Source: Halicephalobus mephisto (lineage: Eukaryota; Nematoda; Chromadorea; Rhabditida; Panagrolaimidae). Taken from it: a DNA stretch of 64,000 nucleotides. Numbering within the stretch: position 1 is the stretch's first letter; each line of letters starts with the position of its first letter. The position numbers and the translations under genes are program-made. The stretch covers positions 248,001 to 312,000 of the forward strand of contig SWDT01000019.1 in the NCBI GenBank assembly GCA_009193035.1, written 5' to 3'. Shown here one piece after another: positions 21,241 through 34,191 of this stretch. The notes below the pieces were generated by a model. It did no database searches, was not told the DNA's origin, and saw only the letters and a program-made list of their open reading frames with translations.

Positions 21241-24040
21241 ATGAAAGAATTGCCCAAAAAGGATAAAAATTTCTTCAAGGCTATATTAAATGATGGTAAT
21301 ATTATTTTTAGTATATGTTGGATTGGGCACAATCTATTTGAGTGCAAGCCACACCGCGTTGGTGCCGAAGAGAAATACCCTAAGGATCAACGAAGGACGT
21401 ACGATTGCGGGTTAGTAACGATTTTAATATTGCGCGATAATTTTTGTATAATTGTGATTTATCTCGTGCCTTTGGTCTCAGAAAGTTGTTTCTACATATT
21501 TCTCATCTACATAAGGATTAGGAACCCCTAGCTACGATCCAACATTAATGAACCCAAATTCTCTCTGTTCTGTTAACTAAATTAAATGATTGTATTGAAA
21601 ATGATTTTTCTATAGCTAACTCTATCTTAAAAACACAAAATTATATACTAAGATTAGTTTATTGATAAAAAATTGAAAAATTTTAATCATTTTTCTTATG
21701 TTTAAAAAATCTAAGTCGACCACAGTTTGTCACTCGCGGTATTTTGCCAGAATGACACTTGCTGATTTGCCATATCCTAAGTAGAGAACGAGAGTATCCC
21801 GGGTATTTACTGTATATTCGTGCTAGAACTTATGTTTAGGGAAAATACACCCAGAACTTAAGTCCCAACACATTGAGAACTTTTTTAAATAAGCAAATAT
21901 CAAGGTAGAAAAGCGAAAAAACAGGAATCTCAATTTGCTCAAATTTTAAGGGAAATGGACAAATTGAAAGTTGCCCATCAATTTGCCCATGACAATCCTA
22001 CTTTTTATCCAAATTTAAATACTTCTAAATTTCTATGCCGGAAATAGTTACTCTTCCCCAGGAAGTCGTGAACAGTTTTGTTATCAATAGTTAATGAGTC
22101 TAATTTTATCGGTGTTAAGACTACTTAACATTTCTCATGTCTTCTATTGCGTTGATGTCTTCCACAATTTTCCTAAACCTAATAATTCTTATGAAACTTC
22201 AGATTTCCATTCCCAATTGAAACAAAACTTCTGACCATTCTCTCACTTTTCACCTAGATTGAAACCAATACAGTAACTAAGTGATAACAATTACTCAGTT
22301 CTTCCTTCATACTCTCACATCCTTAGAGAAAGTAATTTAGTTGTGTCGGAAATGGGAGATGTGGGTAGTCAACAAAAGAGAAACCAATTTCTTTGAATGA
22401 GAGATCGAATCACAGCCATATCAATCTTAAAACAGTGCGCCAAAAATGCAACGAATGGGTCTGTTACAGATTGACTAGCTACTGGATTTCGTAATCAAAT
22501 TAGGGAACCCGTGTAAATTCCCATAGGATTTGAATGAGTTTTGTATCATTCCAAAGGTCTCAATATGAACTTAAAAAATCTCTATAGCAAAATAACTTTC
22601 TTATTAATTTTCTTGAATTTCTCCAAACTACTTCTGCCTTTTATGAGTATGATCAGAAAGATCAGTGGTGTGAAATTGCTTTGGGACAAATTTCTAATTC
22701 TCCTCTTAGAGAAGGTGTTCGTGAGTAAAGTGAATTCGAAAGAGAGCACATAACGAGAAGAGAGTAATGCTACTTTGAGAACATCAATAAGATCTAATTC
22801 AAGGTGTTTAGATTCCAGTTACTCCAAATCAGAGTTCAGTCTAGTTCTGTTCTATTTACTGTCTTCCTCAAGTATTCGTGTCTGTCAGAATGAGGACTGC
22901 ACTCCAGCCAAGTTCCCAATTGTGAAGAGTGAGTTCATCATTGATTATGGTGAGAGTAGATTTCGGACTTGTAGAATTAAAGGATATCTCAAAAGCAATG
23001 CTCTGGAGTCATTTGAGTATTCTTACATTCGTTTAAATTCGAAAAACCATAAAAGGATGGTTTCAAAAAGATTCAAATTTTTCGCGTTCAAGGTTTTCTA
23101 GTTTTATTTTTGAACAAACCCTGTCTCTAAATAGATCAAGAGAGATGTTAGATAATTGAGTAGACACAACTAGATATCACTATGTAAATTTAAATGTAGG
23201 AGAGGAAAATTGTTTGACTTTTGTTAACCAAAATTCAATAGTTGACCAGATTTGTCGTTTCCCTAAAGGAATATCAGTCAACAGATGAAAGAGCCCGCTC
23301 ATCACTCAGACAGATTTATTCTTTCATTTACAGAAATACCGATATAAGAGAGATTTTATTCGTTTGTTGTTGAAATTAACGCACTTCTTTTTACTTCGTA
23401 ATAAGTCAGTTTTCCACTTTTCTCGTGATCAGCGTGAATGTAATCTTGTAAAACTTCTTGTTCTTTCCTTTCATGGAGTAGAATCATTTTATTACTAGAA
23501 TACAATAAACCATTCTTCAGTAATGAAATGATATTGAAAGCCGTTAATATATTATTTATCTTCGCTCTGATATCAATACTATTTTTTGATACTAATAAGA
23601 TATATTAATGGAGAAGACAATTTACAATGCAACTAACACAGAGATTATCTAAAATACAGAATGCTAGTTCTAGGGGTTTTCGTTATGATGACATTCTCTA
23701 ATTCTCTAGTAGTTAGGTTCTTTTTTAACAACAATCAAAGAGAACACTCACTTCATTTCCTTGACCGGGGAAGTTCTAGGGTGACTATTCCATAAAGACC
23801 ATTCTACTCATCAGCTTGATTAGTAATTTTAATTGTGTTATTTTCTTTATCAAAACCAAAAGTGGATGGCTATTTAGTCCATTTTATTCTTAACAGTAAA
23901 CTAATAAAAACAAAATAAATTTTAAGAACTATACAAGTTTGAAATGTAATTAAGAAAAATGAACAAGATTAAATTATTAACCAAATCTTTCTTCGAGAAA
24001 CGTATAAATATAGAATAATAGTGAAATTACTAAATTAAAC
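21241..24040. other. Gene-poor stretch, texture unlike the left part
   Basis: No convincing exon. Short frames near 21241-21531 and 22541-23101 have no recognisable domain. A/T homopolymer repeats typical of 1-20 kb are scarce here. It could be eroded mobile DNA, possibly the rest of the Maverick. Confidence 0.4.
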
Positions 24041-24046
24041 GTTCAT

Positions 24047-25959
24047 TTAATTATCTTCATCCAAGTACTGACGGATAAGATGCTTAGTATCTCCACCCAG
24101 ATTTAAGTTTTGAAGTGGCTTTAAAATATCCTTTGTTTCTTCTTTGTTCTTGTTCTTAGACTGAAACTCAATAATGGCGAGGAGGATTTCTGGGTTCGTG
24201 TTTTTTCCTTCCCTAAATTTTATTTTCTGGAGTTGTTCACATATTCTAGACAGTAAATTATCTTCATTACGCACTTCACTTTGATTTGCTTCCATCTCGG
24301 GGACTGGTGGGTGAACAATTTCCGGTTGATTCTGTATTTCTCTTTGCTGTCCTAGTCGGTGATTTGGATGGTGACAAGAAAGGAGATTATCTTTATATCT
24401 CTTTGATCCACAGGAACAAAACAGAAACTGCCATCCAACGAGATTAAGTTTAATACTGACAAAGTCACCACATCTAGTGCAGATCCATTTCCTCTTATTT
24501 GGAGTGCACTCTTTTGGGCATTGCAATTCTAATATCGTCGAAATGTCAGAAATTTGATCTCTATCAGCTTCGCTCATATCGACAAACCCAAAGATAATAT
24601 TTTTATTCTCTTCATCCCCGACATATGGTTCAACTGCTTCATTTAGGTTGATCACTTCACAATTCCTGAATTTGGTTGTGTTATGTAATGTTGTCACAAC
24701 TTGCTCATAACCAGGAGGAATTGCAATGAAGAGTCCTGTACAGTTGATCCATTCTCCATTCACCTTCATCGGGAACCATTTGTTCAGTTCTTCTAGCCAA
24801 GGTATTATTTCCTCTTTTGTTCCTGGAAGATGGTCTCCTTCATCAATATAATCTGTATGCTCTATTGAATATTTGATGTAATCAGTGTAACAGAAGAAGA
24901 GTCTCTTCAACACCGGATACATTTCTAAGAAATTATTCTTCTCCATTGACTTGTAGTCACTCTTCATTTTATCTAGATTACTACAAATTTTCACAAATGA
25001 CTTCTCTTCTGATTCCGTATCTTGGAGAATATCCGGATACCCAGCCTTTTCCATCTTCATTTCAATTTTCCGGCAAACACAATAGAGATATGAGAGGAAG
25101 ATTCGAAATTGATCTTCATTACTGACGACAGTTCCTCGAATTTCCTGACTTAATTTTTCATATTCAAACCAGACAGGAATATCGTATTGAGAACATTCCT
25201 TTCTTTCAATTTCATCCATGAAATTCAGAAGTGCCTTCAGAGTCATTTCTCTGATTTCGTCATAGTTAACCAGAACTCTGCATTTAGTCTTCTTTTGGGC
25301 CTCATTGAAACTTCTATCTCTAAATAAACTTTCTATCTGAAAGAACTTCCTGTTTAAATAATTAGACAAAAGTAATTCAAATAATTGCACAATTTGCTGT
25401 CAAAAACAAATTCTCAGAACTATTCATTTTATCTTTTGAAGATCTCTCAGAAATTTAATCGAATCAGAATAAATTCTTTGTTAATGTATGAGGTCTATGT
25501 TGATGAATCTTACCTTATCATCTTCTGGAAATTCTATTTTTGGAAACTGCATCCACAAATCCATGCCATAAATGATCCCATTGACAAAATGACTGCAATT
25601 GGGTGGATACTTCGGAAGCTTCTCAGAGCTTTTTGTTTGTCTTTCAAACCAACAACGAACTTCCCAATATTCATTATCGTCAAAGATAATCCAGAAATCG
25701 AGGAATTTTCTGCAGCTCGGTTTCAGATAGAGACTTACCCATCCCTAAAATATCCACAATGAATTTATGCAACAAACAAGAAACTTGCCCAACATAGAAT
25801 ATCAGTCGATGACAAATTAAAGCCCCCATATAACCATTCATTTTTCACTTCTGATGTAACATTAGGAGGTTCTCCCTCAACCGGTATCAATAGACCCGAA
25901 GAATCATTGTATCCCCATCCTAATTTACATTCACGGCCATCACAAGAATACCAAGACAT
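24047..25959 (-). CDS. 583-aa protein with zinc-ribbon-like Cys cluster, unknown family
   Basis: Exons 25959-25789, 25744-25514 and 25396-24047, all phase 0, give 583 aa starting MSWYSCDGRECKLGWGY. Intron 1 (44 nt) uses a GC donor (TGG, then GCAAGT), the only in-phase choice; intron 2 is GTAAGA...TTGACAG. The N-terminal ~135 residues are Trp/Cys-rich and compact (FWIIFDDNEYWEVRCWFE). Residues ~140-400 look helical and charged. At about 440-480 stand C440, C443, C461, C463, C475 and H476/H480 (WICTRCG, FCSCG, CHHPNH), a zinc-ribbon-like pattern. The last ~100 residues are polar. No signal peptide or membrane span, so probably intracellular. I do not recognise the family. Codon use and the full-length frame argue for a live gene. 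Confidence 0.75.
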
Positions 25960-25999
25960 TTTATTACCAATAATAACTCTATATTTTATAATCACAGAA

Positions 26000-28900
26000 C
26001 AATCAATAAAAATAAATATTTACTGAATTCACCCAACTCTACAGAACTAACTGACACCTTATCACAAAAAGGCAATTCAAAATGAACTTCTGTCATCTTT
26101 CAATGATCATGATTTAAGACACTCCCTTCCATGACAGAAAACTCTCCAAAAATCAATTTTCAACCAATACAGAAAAAAAGAGTAAACTGACTTAAAACTC
26201 ACTTTCCTGTTCTGTAGTAGCAGACGAAAGTCAGAAGATAATCTTAATAGGAATTTTAATGATAAACAAAGATGAGAATAAGAACAATAGAAACAGAAGG
26301 AATCACAAGATAATAGCAAACTTGGATTTCCATATTATGGATCTAATCTACTGCTTTATATATTCTATTTTATGTAGTTATTTAAAATTATCTTGAAGAA
26401 GAAACTAACCAACAAGAGAATAATTTGTTTGACATTGACAAAATACAAACAACATCAAATGAGATTTGACGCCAATTCAAATGTTTTGTTCATAGAAATA
26501 TCCAAATATGACAGTAAAATCTGAGATAAATGAGCAGAAGTTTTCGTATTCTGTAAATTTGTACAATATGTGCGGAAATAAGTACAGACATATCTAATTG
26601 AGGGAACTTACAAAACTAGTATTGAGTACTCTAACATTCATTTACAATGCCTGAAGTCTACCAAATTCTACGGTCAGAACCTATCCAATGATCTTGTTGA
26701 AATTAATCACCTAATTCATTTGTAAAGTTCCTAAACAACTGAATTTGCCATCTTCCACAATTTGTTATTATTCACACAAGGAAAAGAGCTTGTTATTAAT
26801 AGAATATTGTGATCTGGATTGTAATCTTGTTAAAAAGTTTCAGTAATATACTAAATAACAAGTAATATCTAAAACTGAACAGTATTTTACATATTACATG
26901 ACTTTGATCCGAATTATCACACCCATTTAAGCAAGATGTACAATAAAAATTCATTTGTGAAATGTTATTACAAAACATTCACTATGGAAAATCGAACTTT
27001 TTACATAAACTGTTAGTTTTCAACGATTTCTAAAAATCTGTTAAACCAATTTCATCTATCTGTTTATTGAAATAATACGTAGGAATCTGTAAACCTTCTG
27101 TAATTTCCTAAATTGAAGAAAGATTCTGCTTTTTTGAATTTTAAGTCTTTAAATTTCTTCACTTTTCAACTTTTTTTAAACATTCTCCGAAAGTGAGTTC
27201 TCCAATTTTCTCTAAATCGATACTGATAAAGGATGAAATGCAAGCTTTTATCAGTGATTTTCTCCTAAAAAAAGAAGTGCATGATATGTTTAAAAGAAGA
27301 AAACAATTGAAATAATTTCATCTTCAGAATATTTTGTAAATTCTCGAGATCACGAAAGAGAGATTTCTTTGATTCTTGAATTCAGAAGAATTAGAGTAAC
27401 ACAGAATCAATTACTTCTGATGCAAGTTCTTCAATGACATCAAATAATTTTCATTTTCCTCAATTTCGAAAGCAAGAATGTACAGTTCTTAGTTAACACT
27501 TCAACCATTATGAAATTTGAAATTCCATCACTCCACATTTTGTTAAATCTGCTTCATTTCTTCAATGACATATGCATTTTGACTAAATCTATCTTTGACA
27601 ATAGACTTGAAGTCATCTGAAGAAAGGGATTTTGCACTTTAGATGCTTTTTATTAACAAGTACTCTCTGGACAATTAGAGTACTGATCTCAGAAACTAAA
27701 GACTGAAGAAGAGAACCATCAGAAAAAGTCAATCAGTCTTTCTTTATTTGATGACTGCAAACTGCAACCTCTGAATTTCCAGATCCCGAATATAAATCTG
27801 ATATTGACTTTTGATTCCGAATTTATAAATATGATTACTCCCTATTAAATTTTCTTTAAACTCAAGAATAACCAGTTTCTGTATTGAACAAAATACAAAT
27901 CAAAGAACTGTTAGAAAATCAACGAACATCTCATCAACAACCTTGCACTCCACATTGCTGTGATTTCTCTCCCCCAACCGACCCAAATCCCACAAACAAT
28001 ACTTCTCCCCTACAGTAGGGTTGTTCTGTTTGATACAGTACTTTCTCTACTTATTAGAGGAATTTTAATCTTCATGAAGAATGATAGAAAACTTCGTCTT
28101 CTCCCGGAATCGAATCCTGTCGTTTAAATTACCTGATAATTGTATTTTGAATCACTGAGTTACCTGGACACACTTATCAAAGTTCTTTATTATTTATTTA
28201 CACCCAAGTGTCAAGTTTAAAATCATTACTATTTAGTAGACTTTTGAATGAAAATGCAATTGTTTACACCCATTTCTATTAAAATAAATTAAATATAGTG
28301 ATTTTCAGAAATTCACTGTGATTCACTTAATCAGAATTATGATTTTCAATGATTCGTAACTTCTAATGTTTTTTATTCCTAAATGATCATATACGTGTTT
28401 CTGAAGTAACTATATCCCTAAAGATTACATGAAATAGCAAAATTGAATATATCAAGCATATTTTGCACAGAAATTTACATAAACGGTTTAAACTTATTAA
28501 GTTATTTTTTAATCAAATAACAAGACTGTCAACATTATATCATATATTAATGTAATTACATTATTGAACAATATATCAAAAACTCGATTTCTATTACATT
28601 CAATAAATGTTGGAGTGGCAAGAATTTTCATAAAATGAAAGTAGATGTCTACTTTCGTTTTTGAAAAATCAGTGAGTAGTAACTTTGTTACCACGAGAAT
28701 GAACTAGCCCATTCTTCAGTGGCAAAGTGAACTTGGCGTTCTGTGACAAACACTGTTTTCGTGTAAAATCCACTTTTCATGTTAACACAACTTAATTTTG
28801 AATTTCTGTGAATGTTTATTTGTAGAGTTCATATATCTGCCTACTTTTTATCATTCATTTCTGTTTCAATAACAATTTATGACATCTTTATTGCCTATGA

Positions 28901-29900
28901 TTACAGCATTATGATCCACTTTTGCAATTCTTGAGCGTATCAAAAATATGTGACATTTACATAAAAAATAAAAATTTGCAACCCACTCCATAAATCAAGT
29001 AGGAAAGCATCAATCATAAATATTAATGAAAAACCAAATATATGAGCTTAGTTTAGCCTAAGGTCAAGCATAAATCCAACCTAAACCTAACCTAAGGTAA
29101 TTAGAATGGCTATTAATGAAATCTATGAGTTAACCTAAACTGCACAAATCTGTTAATGTTGTCATTTATTTTCGAATTACCCATATATCACCTTTTTATT
29201 GAAATGAAGCAATTTTAAAATAACCGCAAGTATATCATCATAAAAACAGAAATGCATTTAATTATGAAACAACTTTGACAAGAATTCTTAGAAGTTTTGA
29301 AAAACTAAAGTATTTTATTTTATGATGTCTCGTAATTTCAGACTGAATGGTTTGGAAATCTTCGATCAAGATCATATGAGGGATTTCTGTTCATTCTCGG
29401 AAGACAATAGTCATACTAAGGCACTTGTACATACTCAAAAGAGCATAACATCCAGATATCGCAAAAACTTTTTCTTTCTGATCTCCAGGAGCTCATTATC
29501 ACGACAATGTTTCATTTGAATCTACTTTGTCAGTTTCCTAGACATCTGAGAAAATCTACTTTGAAACATTTCTAATGAACTTGTAACTTTAGAAATAGTT
29601 AACTGCTGATTTCCACTCTTTCTTGCTTTTCAAACTTAGATATCTGGATCTTTAAAAATGAGACATTTTTCAGTCAGAAATAAGAATGGAAAGTATAACA
29701 TGATTTAAATTGAAAGCATACGTTATCTAAACTTTATTGAAGCTGTACTTTGGATGGTGATGTTGATAACTCTGATAACAGGTAAAGACGGTGACTGAGA
29801 GAAGAATTTGAGTCAACAATCAAAGAAGGGAAATTAAGAGGGACTGAAAAGTTTTATTCGAGTTGGAAATAGACACCATCCAGTTTATTAGAACTTTTTT
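26000..29900. other. No gene seen
   Basis: Unique-looking AT-rich sequence without long frames, strong tandem repeats or RNA structures I can recognise. Confidence 0.5.
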
Positions 29901-30189
29901 GAATAGTCGTTAAATATCATAGTTTAATTAAAAATAAAGATTATCCAATTCTTTATTGGAGTTGTTTTGAATGAGAATTTCAACAGCAATAAAATTAATA
30001 ATTCAGAATCTTTCTGAATATTCAACAAATTCTTTTTTTCTGTTAATGAGGTTTAAGATCTACTAATAAATAATATTTAGCATACAAGAAGACAACTTAA
30101 GTGACTTTCCTCACCTTCATTGATTATCCAGTTAATTTCAATTTGTTGTTTCGTGAGAACTGATGTAAAGAATTAAAAAGCGCTGAACA

Positions 30190-30604
30190 TATCATTAGAT
30201 TCACCTCTTGGAAAATTTACGGGATATCCACTGTACTTACTGTCAAAACATTCAACAGTTAACAAATTGTTAAAATTGAACATTTCAGAGACCGAGTACT
30301 GGATGTCAAAATTAAGCATCAGTCTTTTGACGAACCTGGGAAAATCTACAATTAACTATATAAACTGTTCACAAGCCTTGGAGAATCGGTCAAAGAAAGG
30401 TTGCTGTAGAATTCATAGATACCATCATACAACTGCAGGAAGAGATCCTCCTTCATGGATGTTGATAATTCGTGAGTCTCGCTGTTGGGTAATCTAAACA
30501 GAAATTGTAAAAGAGTAAAAGAGTAAAAGTAGGAATATTTATACTTCTAGCTCAGTGAAGATCTCTGCAGATTCATAACGGAACATATCCTTCAACTTAA
30601 TCAT
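30190..30604 (-). pseudogene. Exon-like pieces, possibly from an F-box-like gene
   Basis: Minus-strand segments look coding: 30604-30545 (20 codons, MIKLKDMFRYESAEIFTELE, donor GTATAA); about 30493-30340 after acceptor CTGTTTAG (includes SMKEDLFLQLYDGIYEF); and a segment after acceptor AATTGTAG including FPRFVKRLMLNFDIQYSV. The phases do not join without an unusual splice. The style (short Leu/Phe-rich repeats) is like the F-box-like gene at 36.3-38.8 kb. Probably a decayed relative. Confidence 0.3.
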
Positions 30605-30852
30605 TGTGAATGTGAGCAGATAAGAAGTAAAAATAATGAATAATAATAACAAACTAAAGAAATCAAATTATTGTGATAGAAACAATCATTAATGCTAAAA
30701 CTCAGGCTTATTACTCGTTCTCATATTTTGAGAAGTTTCCTACTTTTCTGTTAATTTTAGTCTTTTTTCTTTACCTCAAGTGTTTTCCTGAATAAGTATT
30801 TGACTACATATCAGATAATATAACGGATTTGAATTCTATGTTTTTAATTTAA

Positions 30853-33074
30853 CACGTTGACGACCGAGCGTGTTTTTGGCTGGCGGCCGATTGGGACCAG
30901 CCGTTTTTTTGGCGTTCGTTTCTTACGACTCATTTCTGGGTCGTATTGTCCGAACGGACCGCTATTTTGCCATTTCTCGAACTTAGAAATTTTTTTGCTA
31001 GAAAATCGAGGGATATTCGCAGATTTTTACTGTATCTCATTGTGTTTATATCGATATAGTGCCCGAGTTCGCGAGTAGGAATAAATTGATATATGGGACT
31101 CATTTGAATTTCGCGTAATTAGTTGTTTGGTATGTGTGTTCGCGGTTTATAAGTTGATAAATTTGATATAAAAACTTTGTTTTTCAGTAAATATGGCTGA
31201 ACCTGATGATTTGGATGACAAATTCATTCGGATGCTTCTCGACAGTGAGGAAGAGGACGATGATCCCGAAGAAGTGGGTGAGGAGATGTCTCAGCTGGTG
31301 GTCCTTATTGAAGATGAATCTGAGTTAGAGGAAGATGAGGGCGGTAATGACGAAGACTGGAGCGAGGTTCTTGCAGAAAGCAACCGATTCCCATTTACTG
31401 ACACAACACACGGGCTGAATAATGAGCTCTTAGTTTCCTGTGCTGATGCTATTGACTACTACGAATTATTCATCCGAGACATCTGGACTCTCGTCGTGAC
31501 TGAGACTAACAGATATGCCGGAGGCAAGGTACCGGAGTGGCAGGATATTGACGTTCCAGAACTAAAGAAGTTCATAGGTCTCTGCATCAAGATGGGCGTT
31601 GTCAAGCTTCCACAATTGAGGGACTATTGGTCTACGACTGGTGTATTCACGGACTTGCCAGTGGCGGCAAATGTTATGACAAGAGCCCGATTTGAAGGTA
31701 TTCTCACGCATGTTCACCTGTCAGACAACAACTTCAATGATGGCAGGGACAGATTGCACAAGGTCACCCCTCTCATCCAGCTGTTCAACCGAGCTTGTCA
31801 ACAAGTTTATCGGCCGGGGAAGTTCATCTGCATTGATGAGAGTTTGATCCCATTCCAAGGACGTGTTTCTTTCAAGCAGTATATCCCAAATAAGCGCCAT
31901 CGATATGGGCTTAAAGTCTTCAAGCTATGCACTGCCGGGGGCTACACTTGGAGACTACAGGTTTATGCGGGCAAGAGTGATGACCGGACCGGAACCGTAG
32001 CGGAGGATGTAGTCAATAAGTTAATAGATGGGCTGCTCGACGAAGGAAGAGAATTGGTAGTCGATAATTGGTATACAGGAATTCCTCTGGCGGACACACT
32101 GACCCGAAGGAGAACCCATCTCGTTGGTACCTGCAGAAGAAACAGAAGGGGGCTCCCCCGCGAGGTTGTCAACAGGAAATTGAAGCGAGGAGAAGTCTAC
32201 GCCATGCAAAATAGATGTGGAGTAATGGTCCTCAAATGGCGCGATAAGCGAGATCTGATCATGCTCTCCACAAGGCATACTGCAGCATTGACGGAGAATG
32301 GAAAGCCCATCGTTGTTGAAGATTACAACAGTACCAAAACTTACGTCGATATCTCTGACCAGATGTGCAGTTATACTCCGTTTTTACGCAGAACCATGAA
32401 GTGGTATGTTAGACTTTTTTTTCACATTGTGACCCAGACCGCGATGGTGAACGCCTGGAAGGTCTACTGTGACAACAAGGACAAGATCAAGTTCAATGAC
32501 TTCAAGATCCAAGTGTATCTCAGTCTCCTGTCTTCGACGCCTCAAGTTAGTCCGATAATGCATCACAAATTAGAGCGATCGGGTCCTGCAACAACTACAA
32601 GGAGAAGATGTGTCGCATGTTATGCCAACCACATGAAGACCTTCGATTCTAGAATTGCGTCTGCTAAGACGAAGAAAGTAAATACTCGATGTAATAAATG
32701 TCTCAAACATTTTTGTCAGGATTGTTTTTATGCTGGTCATAAGCGTTGTTTGGCTAAATAAATGAAATAGTATGTTATATCTAGACTATTATGGTTAATA
32801 TTCATTGATTGTTACCTGATTTTATGATTTTATAGATGTCCAAGGTGCGAAACTTTGACGCTTCATATAATGTGCTGGAATCGATATTTTCCTAGACCAT
32901 GCTCGTTATAGAGTCTATTAGAGCTATACTATCAGGTAATAACAAAAAAGTGGCAAAAAAATAACTGAATTTAAAAAAAATCAACTTTTTAAGTTACGAG
33001 TCATTTCTGGGTCGTATTGTCCCAACGCGCCGCCAACTTACGACCCAGAAATGACTCGTATTGTCGTCAACGTG
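30853..33074 (+). mobile_element. piggyBac transposon, 2222 bp, apparently intact
   Basis: Flanked by TTAA on both sides (30849-30852, 33075-33078), with 12-bp terminal inverted repeats CACGTTGACGAC at each end. A subterminal motif (TTACGA.TCATTTCTGGGT) occurs once on the left (30923) and twice on the right (32994 direct, 33038 inverted), the kind of asymmetric internal repeat known from piggyBac. It holds one uninterrupted transposase gene. Both target duplications are perfect. This looks like a recent and potentially active insertion. Confidence 0.97.
31193..32761 (+). CDS. piggyBac transposase, full length (522 aa)
   Basis: Cut-and-paste transposase of the DDE_Tnp_1_7 type. The acidic N-terminus (residues 1-60) is typical of piggyBac proteins. 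The RNase-H-like core carries the three catalytic aspartates at about D215 (CIDESLIPFQG), D291 (VVDNWYTG) and D389 (VDISDQM). A C-terminal Cys-rich zinc-binding domain covers residues ~473-518 (CVAC, CNKC, CQDC, H516), as in PGBD enzymes, where it binds the transposon ends. Length fits the usual 500-600 aa. No stop or frameshift and no intron. An acceptor-like TTTTTCAG ends 5 nt before the ATG and a TATA-like GATATAAAAA lies ~25 nt further up, so the mRNA may be trans-spliced. Confidence 0.97.
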   Translation: MAEPDDLDDKFIRMLLDSEEEDDDPEEVGEEMSQLVVLIEDESELEEDEGGNDEDWSEVLAESNRFPFTDTTHGLNNELLVSCADAIDYYELFIRDIWTLVVTETNRYAGGKVPEWQDIDVPELKKFIGLCIKMGVVKLPQLRDYWSTTGVFTDLPVAANVMTRARFEGILTHVHLSDNNFNDGRDRLHKVTPLIQLFNRACQQVYRPGKFICIDESLIPFQGRVSFKQYIPNKRHRYGLKVFKLCTAGGYTWRLQVYAGKSDDRTGTVAEDVVNKLIDGLLDEGRELVVDNWYTGIPLADTLTRRRTHLVGTCRRNRRGLPREVVNRKLKRGEVYAMQNRCGVMVLKWRDKRDLIMLSTRHTAALTENGKPIVVEDYNSTKTYVDISDQMCSYTPFLRRTMKWYVRLFFHIVTQTAMVNAWKVYCDNKDKIKFNDFKIQVYLSLLSSTPQVSPIMHHKLERSGPATTTRRRCVACYANHMKTFDSRIASAKTKKVNTRCNKCLKHFCQDCFYAGHKRCLAK

Positions 33075-33078
33075 TTAA

Positions 33079-34190
33079 ATAACAATTTTTTAAACAATTT
33101 CTAGTTTTGTAATGTTTTAAATTCTATAGACATTTCTAGAGTCGTTCAGAACTAATTCTACAGTTGTAAAATCTTACAGAATCTCAGAGAACGTTTTAGG
33201 AACTTCTAGAATTCTGGAGAAATCGTTGAAGCTCTTTAACATTTATGAAATTTCGAAAATCTAGTAGAGAATTTTAAAACCTAAAGTTTCATGAAAGTCT
33301 CAAGATTCCTAATCTTGTTGAAGTTTCTAGATCCTCCTAGATTCATGAAAATTATGAAACCAATATATGGAATATAAAGTTCTGAAAGTTTCCAAATTTG
33401 GGAGATTTCCATTAAAAGAGTTTTAAAATAATATTTATTTCTGATTTAATACTTATCAAACTAGAATTCTGTGGAATGTTCTGTAATTAAATAAGTTTTT
33501 AAAATTGAAAATTTTGGAACATTCTAAAAACTCGTAAACTACTTCATTGTAATGTTTAGTTTCACTTTTATAGCAATAAAATTTTGTAAAAAGAGGAGAT
33601 TATTTCCAGTAAATAGTACACGATCGTATTGGAGTAGGTCAAGAAATGTTTAAGGAGTCCTGGTATGATATTTCTGTTTTATACTGATGAGTCTGATTTG
33701 GAGACTAAGAAAATGTTAAATTTGACAATCTATTTTCTAACAACATAGTCCTTCAACAGATATTCAAAGTTCTTTTTTATTAGAACTGAAATTTTGCATA
33801 CAGTTTTATTTTCACTTTTACAGATCATTAAACTTTCTAACTTCATAGTTATGAGATTATAAAGAAGCTTTTAATATGATTCTTCATATATGAAATTCAT
33901 TTTTTCAAACTTACGTATAATTTAAACCAATTGTAGTAGTTTTTAATACTGTCACTATTGAAATCAATTATTGGATTACAAATCGAATAAGTCGGACAAG
34001 AGAAAGGGATTCTATATTGGGTTGAGATTTAAAAAGTGAAAATTTTGTCATTCTATTTCTTTTTTGAAAGGCATAAGGAAATTCAAAAACTGTGAAATTG
34101 GCATTCTTTCATTTTCCCTCAGAGGTAATTATCATCCTTTTCTGATCAGTTTTCTAATAATTCCAATTTACTGGATTTGTTCAAAAAGGA
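33079..34190. other. Intergenic, no gene seen
   Basis: Repeated loose variants of TCTAGAATTCTGGAGAA and AGTTTCTAGA occur around 33130-33420, probably an old repeat. Nothing coding recognised. Confidence 0.4.
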
Positions 34191-34191
34191 A
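34175..34191 (-). terminator. Pol III terminator of the 5S gene
   Basis: On the minus strand a run of five T residues follows the end of the 5S RNA within a few nucleotides. Confidence 0.6.

Noticed and set aside
25385..25762. 125-codon plus-strand frame
   Set aside because: Lies opposite exon 2 of the 583-aa gene, whose splice signals and phases fit well.
24047..25959. Reading the 583-aa gene and the F-box-like gene as a toxin-antidote pair
   Set aside because: Selfish pairs with F-box members are known in Caenorhabditis, but the two genes are over 10 kb apart, no toxin-like partner is recognised, and nothing in the sequence itself supports the idea.
31963..32566. Minus-strand frames opposite the piggyBac transposase
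   Set aside because: Shadows of a strong coding frame on the plus strand.
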